Source: JABDMH01 sp965223165 (GTDB taxonomy: Bacteria; Bacteroidota; Bacteroidia; Chitinophagales; Saprospiraceae). Taken from it: a DNA stretch of 64,000 nt. Positions 52,407-60,357 of the stretch are shown here, in pieces (position 1 is the first letter of the stretch; every line of letters begins with the position of its first letter). The stretch is taken from NCBI GenBank assembly GCA_965223165.1, contig CBDCVQ010000018.1, forward strand, positions 434,001 through 498,000, written 5' to 3'. Both the position numbers and the translations under genes were made by a program. The notes below the pieces were generated by a model. It was given only the letters and a program-made list of their open reading frames with translations, was not told the origin of the DNA and did no database searches.

Positions 52407-55352
52407 CTACCGCTCAGAATAGGTGAACCCCAGGCCAAAGCCCACTCCCCTTCTCTGACTTTCAATGTTTCTCACATCTCCCTCAAATTCCACTGTCTGC
52501 AAATAATCCGAATCCAGTATATTTCTCACGGATAATTTGATCCCTACGCTGCCAAAGGATTTCCTAAAGGAAAAATCCAATTGATTAATGGGCTGCTCGT
52601 AGAAATCCGGACTCTGTGCACCGTTGTTTAGGATCAGTCGCTCCCCGAAGACATTAAAGGAAATAATTGCATCGATGCCGGAATCAAGGTTAAAATAATT
52701 CAGCGATGCGTTTACGAGATAAGGCGACTGCCCCTGAAAAGGTCTGGTGAAGCCCTTGCCGGGATTGTAGAGATTAATCAGATATTGCTCCGTATTGACC
52801 TCGTCCGGTGCACCAGGAATATCCACCACCGACTCAATCAAGGACAGATTTGAAATGATTCTGAAATCAGAAAGCAGGGGCGAGATGAAGCCGAGCTTCT
52901 TCCTAAACTCGACCTCCAGGCCGTAGACCTCCGCCGTACCTACATTATCAAACTTGATTTGCTTATTGGGCTGCAGCGGATTGAAGGTCTTGATAATCGG
53001 ATCCTGGAAGCTCTTGTAAAATGCGCTCACCGCGATCAGCTCTCCGGACGTAGGATAAAATTCCCAACGCAGGTCGTAATTGTTGATCAGCGTGCGCTTC
53101 AGATTTGGATTGCCAAATAACCTAATGTCGGTCCCTCTATCAAAGGAGCTAAAGGGAGATAGCTCTCGCATATTGGGACGAGCGAGGGTCTTGGTCACCG
53201 CCCCGCGCAGATTCATCTTCTCCGACAATGCATAGATCAGGTTGAGCGACGGGAGCACATCCGTCTCCTCGATGCCTCCTGCCATGAGGTTGGTATCTTT
53301 GCTAGCCACCGAAATATCGGTTTGTTCAATCCTGGCACCACCAATCACTCTGAGTGGACCAAAACCTAATGTGGCCATACCATAAGCGGCTCCAATCTTT
53401 TCGGAACCGGTATAACTGTTCTTTCGGGTGGATAGTAATTGATTTTCCAAGTACATCCCGACCTGCAAATTGCCTCCGTTTTCAGGTCTTGCTACACCGA
53501 GGTTGTCCGGCCCGAAGAAAACTTCAGAATCGCCATCGTAGGTCTGGATATAGCGTGACTTGACATTTTCGTACTTCAACTCCATGTCGTTAAAATCCCG
53601 GCTCTTTTCGCTGTAACTTAGCCCAAATTGCAGCTTATTCACATTGCCTTTATCCCGGAGGATGGGCACCGTGATATTCAATCCGCCGTTGTACTGCTCA
53701 TCGGCCAGGTCTCGCCAGAAGTGGAAGGGAAGTTGAAATTCTGATTCGTCCAGTCCATAGATCAGGTCCGTGACTAAATTGCCATCGCGATCCAGATTTG
53801 TCTTTTCGGTGATGGTGTTGTCAAACACGCGAGAGTCCGGTTCAATCTGTGTGGAGTGAACATAGCCGCCAAACCAATCAAACTGCAATCCACCCTTTTT
53901 TCCAAAAGCATGCTCACCCATCAACTGCAGATTAAGGATTTCCCGTTCGTTAAAATAAAGTAGGCGGGATCGATAGATAGAATTACCAGAAATCTTGCCC
54001 GGATATCTACCTAGAATTTCAGCCGAGGATTTCGTGGCATTGTGATTGTACAGCGCATTGAAAGAAACCTTGTGCGCATTGGAGAATTTATAGCTGAGGT
54101 TGAGCAAACTGCCGACGACTGGATTTTCGGTGGATCTAGTTTCCTTCAGATCATAAAACCCCAACAGCCCTCCGGACCGCGTCAGTTCATAAAAAGACAG
54201 ATCACCATTATCGTAGTGGGAGAAATCTCGGGTATATCCCGCAGAAAACAATACGCCTAATGGATTGCCAAGCAGATTAAATTGATTTCCGATGGATATA
54301 TTGGCACCCATATTCATCGGGCTGGTCCTGGTAGAGGGCTCCATCTGATTGCTTATTGATCGCATCGCTCGGTCAAAGCGGTTGGCCAATGCCTCGTCCT
54401 GCCGTAGTCGATTTCTAATCGTGCTGGTGCGATTAATCGTTAGGAGTTGCATTTGCTCATCGAATGCACTGGGAAGTTTGCGTGTGCCGTCGTCGTACCC
54501 CAACCAATCTCGGTGGCCGCCCTCATAGGTCAGAAATCCATCTTGATTAGAGGAGACAGTATTGTAGCTCGTGGATAGCGAAATATCAAAGGTGAACTCC
54601 TTGGGGAAGCTCTTGGTGGTAATATTGAGACTACCCCCGGTCGAGTGTCCGGGCTGATCCGGTGTGAAGGTCTTGTATGCCACCACACTTTCTAGTAGGT
54701 TAGCCGGGATGAGGTCGAGCTGCGTCGCATTGCGATAGGGATCCGTACTCGGTAGCAACTGCCCGTTTAGCTGGGTACTGTTGTATCGATCTCCGATACC
54801 ACGAAGGAAGACATATTTGCCATCCAGCACAGATGCCCCCGTCACCTTCTTCATGGATTCGGCGGCGTTAGAGCTGCCAAACCTGCTCATCTCTTGACTA
54901 GAAATCCCGTCCTGGATCTTGGGAGCTTTACGTTGCAGCGCCATCAGTGCATTTTCTGATCGCTGGGTAGCCCCGGCGGAGACGACGATGGTCACGAGCG
55001 AGGTCACCTCATCCGCCAGGCCGATGTCAAGCGACGTCACTTCACCCTCCCTAACCTCCAGTGCCTCGATGACTTTGGGAGCATACGCGGTATAAGAAGC
55101 TGTCAAATTGTATGTGCCAATCGGAATGTCTTTGAAAATGTAGGTTCCATCCAAGTCTGTGGTTTGTCCATAGTCAAAAACCACGTCCTCACCAGAATTC
55201 GCATTCTTGATGGTGATGTTGGCAAAGAGCAGAAGCTCACCGGAGGTTTCGTCAAACACACTGCCCGCCAGGGTGCCGGTCTGGCCATTTGATTTTAGGC
55301 TAAGTCCGAAAACGAAGATGATTGCGGGTAGCAGGGTCTTCAGTTTTGTCAT
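52407..55352 (-). CDS. TonB-dependent receptor with carboxypeptidase-like N-domain
   Basis: A 981-residue outer-membrane transporter. The ATG at 55352 starts MTKLKTLLPAIIFVFGLSL, a signal peptide; the frame to 55424 adds an improbable leader. A CarboxypepD_reg-like domain covers about residues 26-110 ('LAGSVFDETSGELLLFANIT', 'GTYIFKDIPIGTYNL'). The plug follows, with 'KKVTGASVLDGKYVFLRGIG', then 'DRYNSTQLNG', then a long barrel ending 'RGVGFGLGFTYSER'. It is translated 74 bases after the two-repeat T9SS protein, and this T9SS/TonB pairing suggests a shared uptake system. A terminator follows at 52340-52375. There is no SusD, so it is not a standard SusCD pair. The ligand is unknown. Confidence 0.93.
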   Translation of the reverse strand: MTKLKTLLPAIIFVFGLSLKSNGQTGTLAGSVFDETSGELLLFANITIKNANSGEDVVFDYGQTTDLDGTYIFKDIPIGTYNLTASYTAYAPKVIEALEVREGEVTSLDIGLADEVTSLVTIVVSAGATQRSENALMALQRKAPKIQDGISSQEMSRFGSSNAAESMKKVTGASVLDGKYVFLRGIGDRYNSTQLNGQLLPSTDPYRNATQLDLIPANLLESVVAYKTFTPDQPGHSTGGSLNITTKSFPKEFTFDISLSTSYNTVSSNQDGFLTYEGGHRDWLGYDDGTRKLPSAFDEQMQLLTINRTSTIRNRLRQDEALANRFDRAMRSISNQMEPSTRTSPMNMGANISIGNQFNLLGNPLGVLFSAGYTRDFSHYDNGDLSFYELTRSGGLLGFYDLKETRSTENPVVGSLLNLSYKFSNAHKVSFNALYNHNATKSSAEILGRYPGKISGNSIYRSRLLYFNEREILNLQLMGEHAFGKKGGLQFDWFGGYVHSTQIEPDSRVFDNTITEKTNLDRDGNLVTDLIYGLDESEFQLPFHFWRDLADEQYNGGLNITVPILRDKGNVNKLQFGLSYSEKSRDFNDMELKYENVKSRYIQTYDGDSEVFFGPDNLGVARPENGGNLQVGMYLENQLLSTRKNSYTGSEKIGAAYGMATLGFGPLRVIGGARIEQTDISVASKDTNLMAGGIEETDVLPSLNLIYALSEKMNLRGAVTKTLARPNMRELSPFSSFDRGTDIRLFGNPNLKRTLINNYDLRWEFYPTSGELIAVSAFYKSFQDPIIKTFNPLQPNKQIKFDNVGTAEVYGLEVEFRKKLGFISPLLSDFRIISNLSLIESVVDIPGAPDEVNTEQYLINLYNPGKGFTRPFQGQSPYLVNASLNYFNLDSGIDAIISFNVFGERLILNNGAQSPDFYEQPINQLDFSFRKSFGSVGIKLSVRNILDSDYLQTVEFEGDVRNIESQRRGVGFGLGFTYSER

Positions 55353-55426
55353 GTCAGTTTTGTATATAGTTTGATAGGCAAGGGCAACCGGTTTAGCACC
55401 TGGCTGCCCTCTGTCAGTTTTCATAT

Positions 55427-58400
55427 TTACCGCTGAAGGGTGAACTTCTCAGTTACGAGGTCATCTCCCGTCCGAATCGTACAGAAGTAGACTCCGTTGT
55501 ACAGCTTGTCCATGGAGATCGTCGACCGATGCACCCCTGCCGGGAAAGTCACCTCAGTCATGGGTCGACTTACTGCCCGGCCCAGCTGATCTGTAATGAT
55601 CAATGAAACCTGCTGGCTGGACTTCATCTCAAATTCGATCAGCGCTTGGTCCTCCTTGACCGGATTTGGTAAGAAGGTGAAGCTTCTCACGTTGTCATAT
55701 TTACTATAGTCGTAGACGGCCGTGACCACACACTCTTCCGGTATGGAGCTGTCCAGCACGCCGTATTCGTCCAGTGCAGTCCAGCCACTGATCCATACGC
55801 CCCCTTCTCCAAAGGCACCTTTAAAGCCCACCTGGTCAAAGAAGCTATCGTTGTCAGGCAGTGCCGCCATCGCTCCGCTTAAGGCCGGACTGGCGGCAGC
55901 GGGTCTTGGATCCAGATTGCCGTCTGTCGTTCGACTGATCGACATGATCATAGGATCCTCCAACGTATTGGCATTATTTGCCAGGTGGTCGACCAACCAC
56001 TGGGCGTTATCCGCACTTGCGTCTGTGGCGGCAACAATGGAGTTCACGTTATCGGCAGGGGCCAACTCGCTGCCCTCTCCAAAGCCAAACCAAATATTGT
56101 TCTTCAAGGTCAACTCGCCGTTTTCCAAGCGCAACCGCGAATCTATGGCATTGTCTGTGTCCTCCACCTGAATGGCGAAGAACGAAAAGTCGGTCACGAT
56201 ACTATTGGCATAGTCGCCTGCGGTACCATCGCGGAAGAGAATACCGTGCTCTGAGCTGGGATCGGCCGTGTTGTCGGCACCCATCCCAATGTACGTGGCA
56301 TTGTAGACGGTCGGATCGGAGAAAATCGGGTTGTCATCCGGATGGGCGCCATCATGCTCACCTCCATTTCCTCCATCGTCTTCGCCCTGCAGACCAAACC
56401 AGAACTGGCCCTTGCCGACAAATCCGTCGTCCCAGTCAAAGGGATCGTCCGCACAAAACGAGACGGAAGCGTACTTCACATTGACCGCTCCACCAAACCA
56501 TTCGATACCGTCATCGTCGTTGGAGATGACTTCGATATGATGTATCTCTGTCCCAGAACCAACGGCACCCAGGGTCAGACCATTGATCTCATCCCCGTCT
56601 TCCAGCACCGAGCCGCCATGGCGGATAGACACGTATGTCAGGACACCGGAGTTATCGGCATTATTATCTCCTCCGTAGAGGATGCGAGGATCATTTTCCA
56701 ACTCAAACCCTTCGATTTCAGCCTCCGAGGTCTCATCACCAATGATGCCGTGGCCAAGCACGACCAGTCCACCCCATTCGCCACGATCAGTCAGCGCCTT
56801 GTCCGTCGGATCCTCCACGTCGTCGGTCTCCGAGGTGAAAATAATCGGCGCATCACACGTACCCTCGGCAAAGATCTGCGCGCCACGGGCGATAATCAGG
56901 GCCGACGTCACGTCTCCCGTAGTGGGTATGGCAGTACCTTTGATGACCGTCCCGGCCTCAATGTTCAAGACACCGCCTGCTTCCAAGAATACGTATCCAT
57001 CCAGCACATAGACGGTATCTCGTGACCAGTGGTAGGGGGTACCCCCTACCAGGTCCCCATCTACGATCGTGCGCGTACCCGGAGCTACGGCATCTTCATA
57101 TTCGGCTACGCCAGGGACGCCCGAATCCAGAATACCATACTCGGCCAAGGCTGTCCATCCCTGAATCCAGACTGCATCACCATCGAAGGCACCTTTGAAG
57201 TCGCTGTTGGTGAAAAAACCGTCCGATGGGACTTCCGCCAAACCACTAAAGGCAGGGGAACCGCCGGCCAGTCGCGGATCCAGACCGCCATCGTTCGTAC
57301 GACTCACCGAGCTGATCATCGGATCCTCCAAGCTGTTACCATTACCTGCCAAGTGATCTACCAGCCACTGGGCGTTGTCTGTTGCGACGTCCGTGGCGGC
57401 TATAATCGAGTTTGGATTGTCAGCCGGGGCCAACTCACTGCCCTCGCCAAAACCAAACCAGATGTTGTTTCTCAATGTCAAGTCGCCATTCTCCAGGCGC
57501 AACCGTGAGTCGACCGCATTGTCCGTGTCTTCGACCTGAATCGCGAAAAACGAAAAGTCGGTGATGATACTATTGACATAGTCACCTGCCGTACCATCAC
57601 GGAATAGGATACCGTGCTCCGAACTCGGGTCTGCCGTATTGCTGGCTCCCATACCGATATAGGTTGCATTGTACACCGTAGGATCGGAGAAAATCGGATT
57701 GTCATCCGGATGAGCGCCGTCGTGCTCGCCTCCGTTACCGCCATCATCTTCGCCCTGCAAGCCAAACCAGTACTGGCCTCGACCTACATAGCCATCATCC
57801 CAGTCGAAGGGATCATCCGCACAAAACGCCACGGTCGCGTACTTCACGTCCACCGCTCCGCCAAACCACTCGATACCATCATCGTCGTTGGACAAAACCT
57901 CCACGTGATGGATCTCGGTACCGGAACCAACCGCCCCCAAGGTCAGACCATTGATCTCATCTCCGTCCTCGAGCACGGACCCACCGTGCCGGATCGAGAT
58001 GTAGGTCAGCACCCCTGAGTTATCTTCGTTGTCATTGCCACCGTACAGGATACGCGGGTCGTTCTCCAATTCAAAGCCTTCGATCTCGGCCTCGGAGGTC
58101 TCATCGCCGATGATTCCACTGCCGAGCACGACCAGTCCACCCCATTCGCCTCGATCTGTCACCGACTTGTCATTGGGATCATCGGTATCGTCCGTCTCCG
58201 AGGTGAAAATGATCGGAGCCTCGGCGGTGCCAGTCGCATTGATCGTGGCACCCCGGGCAATAATCAATGCAGAGGCTACCTCGCCGGTCGTGGGGATCTC
58301 CTTTCCCTTGATCACCGTACCTGCCTCGATGTTCAGTGTACCACCCGCCTCAAGGAAAACATAACCATCCAGCAAGTAGATGTGGTCCGCCGTCCAATGG

Positions 58401-58507
58401 TGTTCACCGGCCGTCAGACTGGCGTCTGTGATGAGCATGGGATCCTGCGCCATCACATACAGTACGTGCGTCAGGAAATAGGCAATCAACAAGTAGATTT
58501 TTCTCAT
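55427..58507 (-). CDS. T9SS-secreted protein of two 456-residue tandem repeats
   Basis: A 1026-residue exported protein (signal MRKIYLLIAYFLTHVLYVMA). Two nearly identical units run from about residue 25 to 462 and from about 480 to 920, offset exactly 456 residues ('LLDGYVFLEAGGTLNIEAGT' and 'VLDGYVFLEAGGVLNIEAGT'). Each has beta-helix-like turns ('GEWGGLVVLG', 'SEAEIEGFELENDPRILYGG', 'HGGSVLEDGDEINGLTLGAV'), an Asp-rich 'SNDDDGIEWFGGAV', and 'ADDPFDWDDG', likely calcium sites. A T9SS type A tail (about 945-1026) ends 'KFTLQR'. The family, often called 'multidrug transporter' by error in databases, is typically found beside TonB receptors and is not characterised. It is the first gene of the pair with the receptor. 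Confidence 0.88.
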   Translation of the reverse strand: MRKIYLLIAYFLTHVLYVMAQDPMLITDASLTAGEHHWTADHIYLLDGYVFLEAGGTLNIEAGTVIKGKEIPTTGEVASALIIARGATINATGTAEAPIIFTSETDDTDDPNDKSVTDRGEWGGLVVLGSGIIGDETSEAEIEGFELENDPRILYGGNDNEDNSGVLTYISIRHGGSVLEDGDEINGLTLGAVGSGTEIHHVEVLSNDDDGIEWFGGAVDVKYATVAFCADDPFDWDDGYVGRGQYWFGLQGEDDGGNGGEHDGAHPDDNPIFSDPTVYNATYIGMGASNTADPSSEHGILFRDGTAGDYVNSIITDFSFFAIQVEDTDNAVDSRLRLENGDLTLRNNIWFGFGEGSELAPADNPNSIIAATDVATDNAQWLVDHLAGNGNSLEDPMISSVSRTNDGGLDPRLAGGSPAFSGLAEVPSDGFFTNSDFKGAFDGDAVWIQGWTALAEYGILDSGVPGVAEYEDAVAPGTRTIVDGDLVGGTPYHWSRDTVYVLDGYVFLEAGGVLNIEAGTVIKGTAIPTTGDVTSALIIARGAQIFAEGTCDAPIIFTSETDDVEDPTDKALTDRGEWGGLVVLGHGIIGDETSEAEIEGFELENDPRILYGGDNNADNSGVLTYVSIRHGGSVLEDGDEINGLTLGAVGSGTEIHHIEVISNDDDGIEWFGGAVNVKYASVSFCADDPFDWDDGFVGKGQFWFGLQGEDDGGNGGEHDGAHPDDNPIFSDPTVYNATYIGMGADNTADPSSEHGILFRDGTAGDYANSIVTDFSFFAIQVEDTDNAIDSRLRLENGELTLKNNIWFGFGEGSELAPADNVNSIVAATDASADNAQWLVDHLANNANTLEDPMIMSISRTTDGNLDPRPAAASPALSGAMAALPDNDSFFDQVGFKGAFGEGGVWISGWTALDEYGVLDSSIPEECVVTAVYDYSKYDNVRSFTFLPNPVKEDQALIEFEMKSSQQVSLIITDQLGRAVSRPMTEVTFPAGVHRSTISMDKLYNGVYFCTIRTGDDLVTEKFTLQR

Positions 58508-58544
58508 AGATAATTTCGTTGGATTCCGTTCAATAGCGTGCGTT

Positions 58545-58572
58545 CTATCTTGATCATCGCCGGCGAAGATAG
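58545..58572 (-). promoter_or_regulatory. Stem-loop upstream of the T9SS/TonB pair
   Basis: CTATCTT at 58545-58551 and AAGATAG at 58566-58572 are complementary, with a 14-base loop containing CGCCGGCG. It sits 38-65 bases upstream of the T9SS start at 58507 and could be an operator or a 5'-leader hairpin. From 58573 to 58796 there is no convincing gene; short frames there have no domain. Confidence 0.35.
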
Positions 58573-58796
58573 ATTGGCACTGTTAAGGGCTATTCAATCC
58601 ATTTTTAAGCTTTTGTGAACACCTTCGAGGTCTTCGAGCCCGATCCCTTACATACAGTTAACATGAGCATTTGCCCCGCCAGCAGGGCATTACGAGGACG
58701 GTGCACGATCGATGTCTGCAGCAACAATCCAGACATGCCGAGCGTGCAAAATCTAACCTCAGAAATAGGGACTACCACGCGATGGAAAGACGGCTT

Positions 58797-59022
58797 GTAG
58801 CGCTTCGCATTACATCTTGTTGTTAATTCTATTGTCTTTGGTCCGTTTACTTCGTTGCAAACCTCGCCATAGGTATGGTTAGCCACCCACCCGCTGTCGC
58901 GGTTCCCTTACTTCTCGCATGGTCATGCTCGACGCTACGAGATCGCTCGGTCATGTTTTGCGCTTCGTCTGCTAACAAAATCCTAGTAGAATTATTCAAT
59001 ATATGTAATGCGAAACTCTACT
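58797..59022 (+). mobile_element. MITE-like palindromic element, copy A
   Basis: An element of about 226 bases with imperfect inverted ends: GTAGCGCTTCGCATTACAT on the left and ATGTAATGCGAAACTCTAC on the right, sharing CGCATTACAT. Internal landmarks TTTGGTCCG, ACTTCGTTGCAAA, CACCCACCCGCT, AGATCG(C/T)TCGGTCATG and AACAAAATCCTA are shared with copy C. It encodes no protein. The 230 bases between it and the response regulator hold no gene and presumably the regulator's promoter. Confidence 0.8.
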
Positions 59023-59254
59023 GAGCCATCGTACCAATCAGGTTAATACGAGATCAGTCTCTACCATTGGGGATGCCTACGGAACTCCGTCCCCACGTGG
59101 CTCTGTGCACAAGTCTGCGCCGTATGAGTGTCGATGATCTTGAGAAAACTACTGTTAAGCGAAGATTAAATGTAGATTAATTATCCAGCGTCCAATTGTT
59201 CCGCAATCACCAGCAGCGTAATATTGAGTGCTTAACTATCCGTCTAGACTTTAT

Positions 59255-59938
59255 ATGGTTGCATCTGATGTGAAGATCCTAATCGTCGACGACGAGCCAG
59301 ACATCCTGGAGTTTGTCAGCTACAATCTGAAACGGCAGGGCTATCAAGTCAGCAAGGCCAGCAACGGCCACGATGCCCTGGACCTGGCCCGGTCCGAACG
59401 ACCCCACCTCATCCTATTGGATATCATGATGCCTGACTTGGATGGTGTGGCCACTTGCTATCGCCTTCGAAAAACCACCGAGTCAGACGACACCATCATT
59501 GCCTTCCTTACCGCCCGACATGAAGAGTACAGCGAAATCGCCGGATTTGAGGCAGGCGCCGATGACTATATCCAGAAGCCTATCAGTCCCAGCCTGCTCA
59601 ACTACCGCATCAAAGCCCTATTGAAACGGCATCGGCACTTCACATCCCAATCTAATGTCATCCGATTGGACGGCCTGACGCTAGACAGGGAGAAATACGA
59701 AGTCCGTGTCGATGACCAGAAATTGGACTTGGCTCGTAAGGAGTTTGACATACTGTGGCTGATGGCCGGCAAACCGGGCAAAGTCTACTCCCGGGACGAG
59801 ATCTATCACAAGGTCTGGGGTCGAGACGTCATCGTGGGCAATCGTACCATTGACGTCCATATCAGCAAACTTCGCAACAAGCTCGAGCAGAAGTATATCC
59901 GCACCATTAAAGGTGTCGGATACAAACTTGAGTACTAG
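59255..59938 (+). CDS. OmpR/PhoB-type response regulator
   Basis: A 227-residue two-component regulator. The ATG at 59255 is preferred over a GTG at 59228 because it gives the usual short leader before 'VKILIVDDEPDILEFVSY'. Phosphorylation site D56 ('LILLDIMMPDLDG'), acidic pocket D12/D13, switch T86 and K108 ('DDYIQKPIS') are all present. The C-terminal half is a winged-helix OmpR domain ('LARKEFDILWLMAGKPGKVY', 'VWGRDVIVGNRTIDVHISKL', 'IRTIKGVGYKLEY'). There is no sensor kinase on either side, so it is an orphan in this window. Its TAG stop is part of the CTAG at which MITE-like copy B begins. Its target genes cannot be named. Confidence 0.93.
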   Translation: MVASDVKILIVDDEPDILEFVSYNLKRQGYQVSKASNGHDALDLARSERPHLILLDIMMPDLDGVATCYRLRKTTESDDTIIAFLTARHEEYSEIAGFEAGADDYIQKPISPSLLNYRIKALLKRHRHFTSQSNVIRLDGLTLDREKYEVRVDDQKLDLARKEFDILWLMAGKPGKVYSRDEIYHKVWGRDVIVGNRTIDVHISKLRNKLEQKYIRTIKGVGYKLEY

Positions 59939-60100
59939 TAGATTTTCGCATTAAATCTTGTAGCTAATTCTAATGTCTTTGGTCCGCATACTTCGTTGCA
60001 AAGCCTCGCCATAGCTACGGCTATGCCTGTGTTTCGCGCCTCGCCTGCGAACAAAATCCTATTAGAATTATTCAACATATCTAATGCGAAAATCTACTAG
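59935..60100 (+). mobile_element. MITE-like palindromic element, copy B
   Basis: A 166-base element with a perfect 19-base inverted end: CTAGTAGATTTTCGCATTA (59935-59953) against TAATGCGAAAATCTACTAG (60082-60100), and imperfect pairing for about 20 more bases. Both ends carry CTAG, as expected of a four-base target duplication. It lacks the central 60-70 bases of copies A and C, so it is an internally shortened form. It starts inside the response regulator's stop codon. Confidence 0.85.
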
Positions 60101-60319
60101 CAGAGTTTGGCATTACATCTTGTTGCTAATTCTTTGGTCCGCATACTTCGTTACAAAGCCTAGCCCTAGCTACGGCTATGTCTAGCCACCCACCCGCTTT
60201 CGCGGTTCCCTCACTTCTCGCATTGTCATGCTCGACTCTACGAGATCGTTCGGTCATGCCTCGTCTGCGAACAAAATCCTATTACAATTATTCAACTATC
60301 TAATGCGAAAATCTACGAG
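60097..60319 (+). mobile_element. MITE-like palindromic element, copy C
   Basis: An element of about 223 bases that starts at the CTAG ending copy B and finishes TAATGCGAAAATCTACGAG. Its left end (CAGAGTTTGGCATTACAT) has drifted more than its right. The internal part follows copy A closely, including CACCCACCCGCT and TCGTTCGGTCATG. B and C lie head to tail and share CTAG. The remaining 38 bases to the next gene have no feature. Confidence 0.8.
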
Positions 60320-60357
60320 TGGCTCAAGGATAGCTGCCACCTTTCCCCTACACCCTA

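Noticed and set aside
56342..57025. 227-residue plus frame within the T9SS repeat protein
   Set aside because: Shadow frame; similar frames appear in both repeat units because the DNA is duplicated.
58605..58886. Small open frames on both strands before copy A of the MITE
   Set aside because: They run into the repeat, have no family and no plausible start site.
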